DNA of 64,000 nucleotides, taken from contig PUFA01000105.1 in assembly GCA_003508835.1 (NCBI GenBank), positions 4,340,001-4,404,000 of the forward strand. Reading direction: 5' to 3'. The position numbers were made by a program, and so were the translations under genes. Source of the stretch: Eonycteris spelaea (Eukaryota; Chordata; Mammalia; Chiroptera; Pteropodidae). Of the stretch, positions 46,730 to 57,209 are shown piece after piece (the stretch's first letter is position 1; the number at the start of each line of letters is the position of its first letter). The notes beneath the pieces are model-generated. The model saw only the letters and a program-made list of their open reading frames with translations, ran no database searches and was not told the DNA's origin.

Positions 46730-49700
46730 ATAAATATGTAGTATTAGTATGCCTACATATTAGAATTAATCCTTAAAACATACGTCTTTGAATCCTTAGA
46801 ATCACAGGAAGTTCTTAATGGTGATTTTGAATTCTTTCTTTCCCTTCTCGTTGGTTCCATTAGTGTTCTACCTTGAATGCAGAGGGAAAATAGGCCACAG
46901 ATTGTTTCCTGGAATCTTTGTCTTGCTGTAATGCTTTCTAAACTTATTGGGAAGTTAGAAATTATCTCTATCAATTGATACTGCTTAAAACAGTAGGCAT
47001 TGTAAGAGGAAAATTTTGGGAAATTTTTTTATGATAGTTTTTCTTCCTCTCTGTATTGAAGAACAGTTTCGGTAGACACCAGGAGATGGTATTTTCCACT
47101 TTAAAAACATTTCCTCATAGAATCAAAGATTAAAGATTTCAGCACTTTAATGGCACTAAAGTCTTCAATGTCCTTTGGAGAAAATTACTGTATAATTTAA
47201 GACAACATTTAAATGACTCTATTTTTTTCATTATATTATGACAAAAATCTAAAATATCAGTTTTTTGGATATAAATATTTAAAAAATGATTGACTCAGAA
47301 GATGTGAACTAATCTTTTCTCTGAATTATTATTGGAAAATATGACTTACTCATATTTCTCACGACAACTTTATTAGAGTATGTTATTTATACTTAAATTT
47401 CAAAGGGATTCCATAGTTAAATATATTTTTAAATGATCAAACTTATTTTAGATTTTCTTTTCTATTTTAAAATTTTCTTCTGATGTAATACTTGAAAATA
47501 AATTACAGTATATCTGATTGATGTACTTTTGCTAAAAAATAGTCACTATATATATCAAAAGGCAAATACTACTGTATTTTGGAATGTTTGAAATTCACAT
47601 AGACAGGCAGATGAAGAAAACTGGGAGCTAGAGATTAATTTTGAGAAATCGTAGTTCCTCTTTAATCATGTTAGTTATACAAAAGAAAATTTCAGGGAAA
47701 TATTTCGACTTCTACTGCCTAAAATAAAAAGAACCAACTCAGTGAACAAATTGCCTATTGTTTGCTAAGTAAGTTATTTGACAAAGAAAGCTATTGCTTG
47801 TTTCCAGCAGACAATTTTTTTTAGCTCTCTATAAATAGTAAAAAATTCTAGTCTTTCAGTTCTAAGTGAAATACAAAGAAATACAGTTCACAAAAACATC
47901 ATCAATTTTTTATTAGATAAATACATTAATTCATATATTAAGATATAGAAAAGTAAGGATAGTAATATATTTTATTGCAGCAGGCAAAGAATACAGATAT
48001 GCTATACACATTAATATTTAGAATGGTAAATTATACAATAATTTTAGTATATGCATTTTTTTTTTTTTTTCATCACAAAGTAAAGCTTATATCAAGCCTC
48101 AAGAGTATGAAGAATAAAGTCGTTACTCAAAGTGATTCCCCCAATAAAAATAAAATACCATCATTTAAGGAGTTAGTCTTTTCTTGGGAAATATATCCAA
48201 CAGAAATAATAGGTGAACAGAGTAAAAAAAGGACCTAACAGTAGATCAAAACTCTTATAGCAAAGGAAGTTGTTGTAATTAGTGAACAGAGTTTCTGTGA
48301 TTTTGGAGTAATTCCCAAGAACTTAAAATACAATGAAATTTTAGAAGACCCGCACAGGGCTTTCTTCCATGACTAATAAAATGATATGCTACTCTGTGAT
48401 TGACAATGTGCACTAAAATTCAATTTGAGTTCATTGAAATAACTTAAAAATAGTTATGATCCAATATTTTCTTCATCTACAAATACACAAACAACACACA
48501 TACGAGTACTGCATGTTTACTTTTCAGATGTTGCCATCAACATTTAATTTCTATAAAACTTGAAAATTATGCTGTACAAATAATATTAAACACTTAAAAA
48601 ATAAAACTGCTAACAAGTATTGAGAATAGTTCGCAAAAAAATGAGAATGCAAATAATCTTCCTGTTTAGAAATCCCAGTCAATTACCTCATTTTGTCATT
48701 GTAGAACCCACTTGATGCTCCATCCTAGGCCATTATTAAAAGGCCACAGCTCCCTATCTATTATTTTATGTTGGCCTCCCCTTGCTGCTAAGTTGTTTTG
48801 TTACGCTTTATTTTCTTCTCCAGTCCTTCCTTTTTAAAAAGTATTTTTTAAACTTTTTTTGTTGTTGTTATGTAAGCAGTATTTCTGCACAATTATATTT
48901 TTATCTCACCTCTCATTATTGGGTAGGGCTTTCATTAATTCTGAAGAACTATTAATTTTTTTTCCTCTAGTTTACAACACGTTGTGACATTTGTGTTTTC
49001 ACCAGTTTTGTTAAGGGCACTTTGAAGCATAGCTCAAGAAATGCCTTCTCAAATTAGTTCATTGACTCCAAATTTGTTCCTGCCTTTCAACTTAATCTTC
49101 CATATTTTTTTTCCAACTTCAACTTTGGCCTTGAGCATATTGTGTCTTCTTTGTTATGATCTGTGCCTTTGATATAAATTATTCAGCTTGTACTATTTGT
49201 CTGGCTTTTGTAGATGATAACACTGACACACCTTTATTTTGCTCTAATTACTCCACTGCTGACATCATTATAATTTTGGTGTATCTCTTTACACGAGTAT
49301 TGAAATTTGGATGTCAGCATAGTTATAGCCTCATTCTGAGTAAGTTAGTCTTTAAAATTAAGCATGGCTGACATGTAATATGTCAAATTACTTATTTGAT
49401 ATTGCAATCTATTTGATATAAAAAATTATTTATCTTAATATTTTCCTAACAAAAGCCATTCGGTCAAAATTTATTTACAGTGCTCAAAACTATAAAAGGC
49501 ATTATTAATGGAATAGAGGAAGAGGACAAATGGATAGACACAGATTAATTATATGAAATATGGGGAAAAAATCACAATATTAAGCCCAATAGCTGTTCCT
49601 AGCAATTCTCTCTCTTCATTAGCCTATACATATATCTTCAAAAAAAATGTTAGAGTCCATCAACATCTGAAGCCTCGTTTAACTTTTGTCTCTTGATTCA

Positions 49701-49845
49701 TCTCTTTATCTTGTTTGAATTGGAAGATTCATTTTTACTTGGATTATCTATTTAATTTCTTCTTTTGGTCTGAGCTAAAGTTTTTTGATGTCCCATCCTC
49801 ACTTAATTGCTCAGATACTGCTCATAGAGCGTTTGTTCTCATGTG

Positions 49846-49869
49846 AAAAAAAAAAAAAAAAAAAAAAAA
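49846..49869. repeat. A24 homopolymer
   Basis: A pure run of 24 A. I found no SINE or processed-gene body before it, so it does not look like a recognisable retroposon tail. Confidence 0.95.
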
Positions 49870-50457
49870 CCAGGTAAGCAGAATGATACCATCTTTAGGT
49901 TAAAGTGTCAAAATTTTAAAACAAAAAATAACTTTGAAAGAAACTTCTATATGATTATGGGACGACATCACTGCACATGAGAGGGAATAACAATTGCTAT
50001 TCGAATTTTTATAACATAAAGTTATAAAACTATGAAAATTAAGCTTAAAACATTCATGCCCATAACACTTAAGCTCGTATTTGTACCCCTAAAATAAATG
50101 TATAGTCTTGTGTTAAAATTAAATATTCTATAAGGCTCAAACATGAAAAAAATTCATATAGATACCTGTCACAACCGGCATGTTAACAAATATCTGTTTC
50201 AGTATAGAGGTGAGTGATAGGCTCACTGGAGGCCATTGGTCTGTTTATTTGTCAAGGGTTCAGAGGCTGAGCCTATCCTGAGAGTTCATTTGTCAGATTT
50301 AGCACTACATCCTAGTGGATCCATCTATTTGAAAATGATTCACATTAATCTAGCCCACAGGCCTGATGCCAATTTTCTGATGTTTTATATATTAATGTTT
50401 TCGATAGAAGCTGCTGTCTCAGCAAAAGCATCTGCTTCCAAGATATCATTCCTCCCT

Positions 50458-50472
50458 CCCCCCCCCCCCCCC
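50458..50472. repeat. C15 homopolymer
   Basis: A pure C run, preceded by 'cctccct'. Long C homopolymers are much rarer than A/T ones in mammalian DNA. Confidence 0.95.
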
Positions 50473-51292
50473 TTATTTCTAAGTTCTTGGTGAAGGTGGA
50501 GAAAAGTTGATTTGACTTATTTTCTGTTACTTAAATGGAAACATTTAACAAACTACCATTCAATAAATATATGAAGTAATTGTAGCAAAACCAACAATAA
50601 TAAAATTTAGTAATCTGCTAAAACTATATATAAAGATAATAGATTACTGAGGAATATACTAAATTATTTGCTGCATATTTCAACTTTTCAGCAATGGTGA
50701 ATCCATTCAGATATGAAGCAATCATGTACTATAAAATGACTCCTATTTAGAGAATTATTCTTTAATAGTCTTAAATAGATAACTATATTGACTTAATTTA
50801 TTTAGGCAGCTGAATAAACAGCCTCTTGGATTAAGATGGAAATAGGTGAGATATAGACGTTTTTTGGGACAAATTGCCAGAGTAACAAAATTATAGGAGT
50901 GAAATAAAAAGCCATCTGTATTCATCAAGTTAAAATTTTAGACAAATATTTGCTATATAGAGAACGATATATGATAAGATGGCTACTTTTATACTTAAGG
51001 TGTAAATATTTACATAATTAAATATTATATGATGCATCTCTCAGTTGATATGCCAACAATGAAAAAAGCAACATGCTATTTTCCAGACATATATAAATAT
51101 CAGCAGAAATTATTCTCACCTATCATCTATTAACATTATTCTGTTTATACCATTCTATTTAAATTTTCTAATATTTATAATATCATAATGGGTTTGATAA
51201 TTTAAGAATAAACAAACATATATACCAATACATTTTGAAGTTAAAATTTTCAATACATTTAAGGGCTTAGGAATGCATATGGATTTGTTAAC

Positions 51293-51420
51293 CTTGCAGG
51301 TTAATATGGAGAATTTGGAAAAAACAAGTCATAGCATATAATATATAACTGCTTCAGACCCTGCAGGTTAATGGAGAATTTGAAAAAAAAAAAAAATCAT
51401 AGCATATAATATATAATTGC
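51293..51420 (+). repeat. Tandem duplication, two units of about 60 bases
   Basis: Unit 1 (51293-51352) and unit 2 (51361-51420) both run from 'ttaat..ggagaattt' through an A-rich block to 'catagcatataatatataa' and end in 'tgc'. They differ by a lost 'at', a longer A-run in unit 2 and a few substitutions. An 8-base spacer separates them. Confidence 0.93.
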
Positions 51421-52292
51421 TAATTTTTAAATGCTATTTGAATTTATGCATTGCATGATAGCCATGATTATGTTGCACAGTAGGCCTTAGATTTACAAAG
51501 TAAAATTTAAACATTACTGCTTTATTTTATGAATGTATAGCTGGTATCTATACTAGAATGGATACTAGCTACGTGGAAAGTAAATACAAACACACAAAGG
51601 TCTGGGCTATGTCTTCTGTTTTGCTTCAAGACATTCCATAGTGTAAGAAAAGTACTCTTGTACCTTAGAATGAATAAAGGTCTGTCTTATGAAGTAGATA
51701 AAATATAAAATATGTAATTGACTCACCTCCATCTTTCGTCAACAGAGTATGATGAAGAATTGCACTTAACTATAAGTATGCAAAGGCTTTTGAGGTGGGA
51801 AATATTTCAACATGTCCAACCAGATGTTGGGAACATTTTTGCTTTAAAGCAAATTCATATGAAGCACAAAATTCCTTTACATAAAGAAAGTCTTGCTCTC
51901 ACACTTCCATGCGTCCACTGTAATCTCGAGTGAATGGCCAGGAATTGCCTTCTGTTTCCAAGTTATTGTCTACAAGTGGCACCTGGAGTTTATACATTTA
52001 AAGTATTTTATGAAGTCAGAATAATCAGTCCACATATTTAAACAGTAATAAGAGCAACAATGTGTCAAGAAATGAGCTAAACAGCCTCCTTTTCAGGTTG
52101 ATTGTGCCTTTCCCTGGACTTGATCTATGAATTGTAGCAGTATAATCTTAGCGAGAGCTTCATTGAAGAACTTTATATGCTAACTTGATTGGAGACTGCA
52201 GGCTTCAGATTAATTATTTAATCAAGGCTTTCATAGAGAAATCTAACTATGGGAGGTGAACATACAGTGGAAAAAAATATATATATATATTT

Positions 52293-52350
52293 ACTTTAAC
52301 AGTAAAGTGTTTATATATATGTGTATATATAAATGCTTTACTGTTAAAGT
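52293..52350. repeat. Inverted repeat (hairpin), arms of about 26 bases
   Basis: The left arm starts at 52293 with 'actttaacagtaaagtgttt'; the right arm, ending at 52350 with 'gctttactgttaaagt', is its reverse complement with two mismatches near 'tg/gc'. The loop is a few bases of 'tgtgta'. The arm ends are also internally palindromic (actttaacagtaaagt). Confidence 0.92.
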
Positions 52351-52393
52351 GTACAGCTGAAACTTATTAGATTTTGTTAACCAATGTCACCAT

Positions 52394-52435
52394 AACAAAC
52401 AAACAAGCAAACAAATAAATAAATACATAAATAAA
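52394..52435. repeat. (AAAC)n / (AAAT)n tetranucleotide repeat
   Basis: AAAC units pass into AAAT units with single interruptions (AAGC, ATAC). Confidence 0.92.
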
Positions 52436-52619
52436 AGTGGTAACAGCAGTGACCTTGGAGAATGGGCTTAGAACCAGGGATGGGAGGCAGGGAGGACTCT
52501 GAATTTAATAAGAAAAAACATTCTCCATGTGTCACTTGCATAATTAAAAAATAAATTGTAAGAATAGCAAAACTTTCATAGGGCGGCAAAGGCACTGATA
52601 ACTTATGTACATGCTAATT

Positions 52620-52830
52620 CTTTTTCTAATTTCATGGTTTTTATCCTTTCTATCTCCTTTCTCTTTCTTTCTTTTCTACTCATCTTTGTACCAATTTGTG
52701 TCTTCACGCATTTGACTTTCTCTTCTCTAAAGTTTTCATTTTCTTTCCTTTGCTCGCTTTCTGTTCCTCTCCTATTGTCCTTATTCATTTGCTGATTTGT
52801 TTTTCTTACTTTGTACTTTTTCATTAAATC
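52620..52830. repeat. Pyrimidine-rich low-complexity tract
   Basis: About 200 bases mainly of C and T with TTTC, TCTT and CCTT words. The lysine/glutamate-rich minus-strand frame 52603-52839 is its artefact. Confidence 0.8.
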
Positions 52831-53164
52831 TTTATACACGGATGCAAATGTCTTTTGAATAGGTTTTTTAGATAAAATTTGAATTTTCTATTTAACTAAA
52901 ATGTTAAAAGAGGCAGAACTAAAGAATGGTATGCCTTGTACTTGAACTTTTTTTTTCCATTTCCAGGTTGTGAAAGTCAGAGACCTTGCCAAAAACATTT
53001 TCCTTAATTACCAATTTCTGCTTTGAATAATAAAATAACCATAATTAAAATTATGTATAATTAAAATACACTGCCTTCTCCGCACTCTGCTAAAAGTGAT
53101 TTTTAAGTAGGTCAGTTAGATAAAATACTATAGCTCCAAATTTTAGTTTTTAGAGATGTCTTAT

Positions 53165-53360
53165 TTTTTCAGTATTAAGCTTGTACACTTTACATTGTAC
53201 CAGTACATAACCCACAAAGTGTTGGAAGTTCACAGAAGAGAAACACCAACTAGCCATTCACTCAACAGCCTCAAAATGGAAGATTTGAAAAAATTAAGAG
53301 ACTTTCCTACAATCACTTCTTAAATCAGTGGCTGATTCTGAGTTCTACATTCTCTTCGCA
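53165..53360 (-). mobile_element. Possible MIR SINE, antisense, very decayed
   Basis: 'agacaaattaagagac'-like sequence near 53295 ('aaattaagagactttcctac') and the following 'tcagtggctgattctgagtt' resemble the complement of the MIR core ('aggttaagtaacttgccc', 'agtggcagagctgggatt'). Marginal. Confidence 0.4.
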
Positions 53361-53621
53361 CAAAAACAGGCTGCCCCTAATAACATTTGATTAAGTGTAA
53401 ATTCGTTCAGTGTTCACAGTCCAGCATATTTATCAAATGTGGCTTTAGAGTGGCCTTGTGCAATTCTAAAGACTCTTCTACAGTCTCATTTTCCCATTCT
53501 CCTAATCCTGTCAAAAGACCTGTAAGATCAAGATGCCAACAAAATTGGTATTTGGTGAGGGCCTCTTTCTGATTCGCAGATAGCCACTGTCTTGCTGTAG
53601 CCTCCAAGAGGTATGGGGGTG

Positions 53622-53692
53622 GGAGAGAGAGAGAGCGAGAGAGAGAGAGAGAGAAGGAGAGAGGTCTTTCTCTCTCTCTCTCTCTTTTTTTT
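53622..53692. repeat. (GA)n followed by (TC)n opposed simple repeats
   Basis: A GA tract (53622-53663, one 'cg' and one 'aagg' interruption) is followed after 'tc' by a TC/T tract (53666-53692). The tracts are complementary, so they can pair as a hairpin; each strand is also a purine/pyrimidine mirror tract. The 'KEREREKD' and 'SLSLSLALSLS' words in frames here are repeat artefacts. Confidence 0.96.
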
Positions 53693-53693
53693 T

Positions 53694-53842
53694 AATAAGG
53701 AGACTAACCTGATTTATGAGGGCTCCACTCCCATCACCTAATCCCCTCCAAAAGGTCACACCTCTAAACACCATGAACTGGAAATTAGAGCTATGACATA
53801 AATTTAGGGGAGGGACAATACAAACATTCAGTTCGTAGCACC
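53694..53842 (-). mobile_element. MLT1/MST-like ERVL-MaLR LTR fragment, antisense
   Basis: 'cactcccatcacctaatccc', 'cctctaaacaccatgaact' and 'tacaaacattcagttcgtag' are the complement of the start of a MaLR LTR ('ctatggactgaatgtttgtg', 'ggaggtggggcc', 'gattaggtcatgagg'). Only about 150 bases are present; the LTR 5' end is near 53842 and it stops at the GA/TC repeat. Confidence 0.8.
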
Positions 53843-53874
53843 TTGTAATGACAACCAACTGTTCACGGGGCTCT

Positions 53875-54110
53875 CTCTGTACCAGCTCCTACTTTAGATC
53901 CTCAAAATATTAATTTTTCATCTTTGTTAGAATCTCAGGCAACGCTTGTGTGTGTGTCTGCAGGTCTGTCTGTTTTCTTGACTTTCGATGAGAAAATTGA
54001 GACAAAGATGTTAAGAAATTTGCATAGTCACAATGGTAATGGTAGAGTTGAGTTTTGTACCATCAATGTGGTCCCAGAGTTCAGCTCTTAGCCACTTGTT
54101 TATAGATAGG
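53875..54110 (-). mobile_element. MIR SINE, antisense, with GT expansion
   Basis: 'gatcctcaaaatattaat', 'cgatgagaaaattgagacaa' and 'gaaatttgcatagtcacaa' follow the complement of MIR. A short GT run (near 53950-53958) interrupts the middle. Confidence 0.72.
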
Positions 54111-54111
54111 A

Positions 54112-55285
54112 CTTCTTTACTGACTCTGTGATCAAAGAAATTGGAGAAAGCTGAATCTATGTGATCCTTTCTTGAGAATTCAGAGTGCTTCTTAAAGGGT
54201 CTAAAAAAAATCTCTTTAAGGATGTTTGCTTCAATATTTTCCATATATTTGTCTTACCAACTATTTTTCTTTTAAACGAAATATTTATTAATATTCTGTG
54301 GAACTAATGTTGCCTAAAACTCAGTCTGGGAACAAATCTCTATAATATCTATCAAATTTTCAGCCACATTGCCATTTTATATAGTTTAATATATAAACAG
54401 ATTCTAGATTCTGGGAGAGAAATATTTCTTATTGATATTTATATTTTATTCAAACATTTCCCAAGGATCATTGTTCAAGTATTGCTTCATCATTTAAGTC
54501 ATCAGTTAGAAATACTCATAGGTAGTAAGTAGTAAAAGTAGTTTTAGGAATAATGATTCTCAAAGCATTTAACTTCAGTCAGTGATACAGACCTGAGAGC
54601 TCATTTAAAATGTGTGTTATTTTAGACAAATTCTAAGTTTATATTTAATTCCTAAGATAAATATTTGATGCTAAGGCACATTGTGTTTAACATTAAATAT
54701 TCAAGTGAACTGCGTTATGAAATGTGTTTTTTTTATATAGTAGAACTACAACATCTCCGTATCGTATCATGTTTTCAGTGGTTTTATAGGTGAGCCATGA
54801 TTAATGACATTTTTATTCTTTCAAGCACTGTCTTGATGTGAACAGCAAATAGGATTTGGGGCCGACGTCTCCTTTGTGATTTCGTGTCTATGCTTTCAGA
54901 CTTCTTGTACGCTATGCAAAATTCACTCCCTTCTCAAAAGAGTCATTTTTAAGATGAACTCTGTAGCTTGTTTTGGCAAAAGCTGAGTGAGGGAAAATTT
55001 TAGATTTAATTGTGGTGCGTGTAGAAAGTCCATTAAAATGCTGTCACAATGCGCACGTCACTCAATCATTAAGTGTTTTGCATATATATATATATATATA
55101 TACAAAATAAACATTGGGTGCTTAGGTTTAAGTTCTACGTTACTTGATCTCAATAATTACAATTTGTTGTTAAAACTGCAATGTCTCTAACGACCTTTTA
55201 TTTATCAAGGAGTTTGTGTAAGTCATCGTTCCTGACCAGAAACATGAATTCAGTAGTTTTTATGGTAAAATGCTACCATTCCTAC
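54112..55285. other. Unassigned DNA with a CpG-bearing segment
   Basis: The first 700 bases are AT-rich and unassigned. 54830-55080 is non-repetitive and has several CpGs. A (TA)10 run lies at 55082-55102. No gene was seen. Confidence 0.5.
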
Positions 55286-55287
55286 AA

Positions 55288-55395
55288 AGCTAGACTGTAT
55301 AGATAGACAGACATCGAGTACGATTTCTAATCCTACCACCAAAGTGACCTTGGGTATGTCACTTACAGTCTCACTGAGAAAGGCAACACTTAGTT
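55288..55395 (+). mobile_element. MIR SINE fragment, sense
   Basis: 'aagtgaccttgggtatgtc' and 'acttacagtctcactgag' match the sense MIR core ('tgtgaccttgggcaagt', 'acttaacctctctgag'). Confidence 0.6.
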
Positions 55396-55439
55396 TACAG
55401 CTTTGTTCTAAAATTTCTCCCTGTATGTTAACATCCTGA

Positions 55440-56240
55440 TTTAACTTTCTCTCGTTTCCAGCATAGTCTATCCAACAGAGGTCAACATGGCAAGCACTCT
55501 TTGCTTATCTCCTCAACCTCCAGGTCTTATTTCTTATTCTGTCTGCTCATTGACAATCTCTTCTCAAGGGGTGGTACAGATTCTGCTTCCTCATCTTCAA
55601 CCAAATGGACACACACTCCTGCAGAAGAAATCTACAAATGATGGCTTATGGGCTAAAACCAGCCCACTATCTATTTTTGCAAAAGAATTTTTATTAGAAC
55701 CTAGCTAGGTCCGTTTATTTACATATTGTCTATGGTTGCTTTTAGGTGATAACAACCACCTAATTGTCGCTACAGAGACCAATGACCCACAATCCTAATT
55801 TACATCCAACATTTATAGAAAATGTTCACTGACCCCTGCCTGTACAGTATTTTGCAAAATAGCACCACTGCAAATTCAGCCACAACTGGAAGATAAATCC
55901 TGCCTAGCCTTGTTTCTACATTTCTGAGTCATCTCTATCTCTATACTCCACAGTAACTATTTCAAATAGTCTCCTTTCTCTTCAGACGCTCTTAGTAAAT
56001 GACCCTGATGCATCATTCAATGTGAAAATCACTGCCATCAATTTTATGCTTTTAAACTAACTGATTATCCTATATCCAGACACATTGCTACTGATTACCT
56101 CCTATTATATGATAGAATATACTCATCTAACCCAAGCATTATGTGCCTTCCTACGTTCCAGCTTAAATCCTTTTCTCTTTTTCACATACCTTACTCACCA
56201 CTCTATCCCTTCTTAACTTTAATTTCTTTTATTCTTTTTA
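55440..56240 (+). mobile_element. Probable L2 LINE copy, sense, with a hAT element inside
   Basis: Pyrimidine-rich sequence on both sides of the hAT relic has L2-like blocks: 'gtcttatttcttattctgtc' and 'cagattctgcttcctcatc' before it, and 'cttcctacgttccagcttaa' with 'accttactcaccactct' after it. The match is moderate and extents are uncertain. Confidence 0.5.
55622..55842. mobile_element. hAT-Charlie-type nonautonomous DNA transposon relic
   Basis: 'gggctaaaaccagcccacta', 'tttacatattgtctatggtt', 'cgctacagagaccaatg' and the end 'gaaaatgttcactgacccct' match in order a widespread mammalian element recalled with 'aaatctggcccactgcct', 'tattgtctatggctgc', 'gcgacagagacc' and 'agtttgccgacccctg'. It is about 220 bases, near full length, and non-coding. 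I am sure of the repeat, less sure of its Repbase name. Confidence 0.85.
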
Positions 56241-56249
56241 TTAACAATC

Positions 56250-56318
56250 ATATCTATCTATCATCTATATAGATGTATACAGAGATATATATATATACAT
56301 AATGTATATATATATATG
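56250..56318. repeat. AT-rich / TATC simple repeat
   Basis: TATC units pass into TA-dinucleotide blocks with 'tacataatg' between them. Confidence 0.88.
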
Positions 56319-56379
56319 GAGAATGTAAAATATATGTAAGACTTCCCTTGAACTCACCTCTCTCGACTACCTAACTTTC

Positions 56380-56655
56380 TTTACCCCTTTATAGCCACAC
56401 TCAGCTGCTTCTTCTGCCTGTAATCAACGAAGGTGCTAACCGATTTCAATTTGGCCTTTTTCCCACCCCTCCAAGGCACTTTTATGGTCATCGATGATGT
56501 GCTTTTTGCTATGTCTCACAAACATTATCAGTGTTTTCTTGATTTAGACATGCAATAACTGCCTTTCACGATTAGACTCTTCTTCTTTAAGCTTGGCTCA
56601 TTTAAATCGACACATTCTATTTTCTCCTCTGAACTTTCTTTGAATTCTTGATAGA
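56380..56655 (+). mobile_element. Possible L2 LINE fragment from ORF2, sense
   Basis: 'atggtcatcgatgatgtgct' with 'ttttgctatgtctcacaaac' can be aligned with the L2 ORF2 part recalled as 'aaggtcaccaatgacctcct' followed by 'ttgccaaatcca'. This lies upstream of the L2 3' region, so it would be a separate copy from the one before. Weakly conserved. Confidence 0.45.
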
Positions 56656-56689
56656 CTATATGCCCATGAATAGTACGTCAGTGGGAGAA

Positions 56690-57205
56690 GTGGGCGCATA
56701 GACATACATACTTCATAGGAACATGTTACATAACCTGCATTATCTGGTGTAACTACAAGAATCCTAAAAAAGTAGAGAGCTTACCTTTGCTGAAGTCAGA
56801 AAGATGTAACGTCAGAGAGAAGGAGACATCAGAGAGATCTGAGGGATAAACATTTAACTTGCCATTACTGGTACCGAAGTGTAGGGGACGCCATGCACAT
56901 ACCACAGAGATGCCCATAGTTGCTAAGGGTAATGGTAAGGAAACTTCAGTCCCACAATATTAAAGACATAATTTGGCCAACAACCTGCAGGAGCTTAGAA
57001 GCCAGTTGATCCCAAGAGAGTCTAGTAAAGGAGGCAATCCAGCTGACAACCTGATTTAAGGCTTGGGAAACTCAAAGCGAAGAACCCAAGGTGAACTACA
57101 CTATATTCTAGTTGTCCAACCAAGAGAACCTGAAATAATAAATTAGAGTTGCTTTAAACTGACAAATTAATAATACTTTCAGTGTAACAATTGGAACTTA
57201 ATCAA
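56690..57205 (+). mobile_element. MLT1-type ERVL-MaLR LTR, sense, most of its length
   Basis: The 3' half is the clearest: 'gaggcaatccagctgacaac', 'cctgaaataataaattagag' and 'gtgtaacaattggaac' follow the MLT1 3' end ('gccctgccgacaccttgatt', 'ataataaatttgtgttg', 'gtaatttgttacagcag'). The 'aataaa' polyadenylation signal of the LTR is present at about 57137. It is non-coding and has no internal retroviral sequence next to it. Confidence 0.78.
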
Positions 57206-57209
57206 TCTT

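Larger units (their letters stand above)
46605..53140. other. Long unassigned stretch with few recognised repeats
   Basis: Only simple repeats and small structures were found in these 6.5 kb: a GT run at 46706-46729, a T-run at 48058-48071, A24 at 49846-49869, C15 at 50458-50472, a tandem duplication at 51293-51420, a hairpin at 52293-52350, an AAAC/AAAT run at 52394-52435 and a pyrimidine-rich tract at 52620-52830. Two less AT-rich non-repetitive segments (50180-50450 and 51715-51990) are noted in the findings. No gene was recognised. Confidence 0.5.

Noticed and set aside
49846..49869. A24 run as the tail of a processed pseudogene or SINE
   Set aside because: No recognisable body lies upstream and no target duplication could be seen.
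52660..52840. Lys/Glu-rich minus-strand frame resembling a coiled coil
   Set aside because: It is the translation of the purine-rich strand of a low-complexity pyrimidine tract.
53511..53858. 115-codon minus-strand frame with Ser-Leu repeats
   Set aside because: It translates the GA/TC repeat and a MaLR LTR fragment.
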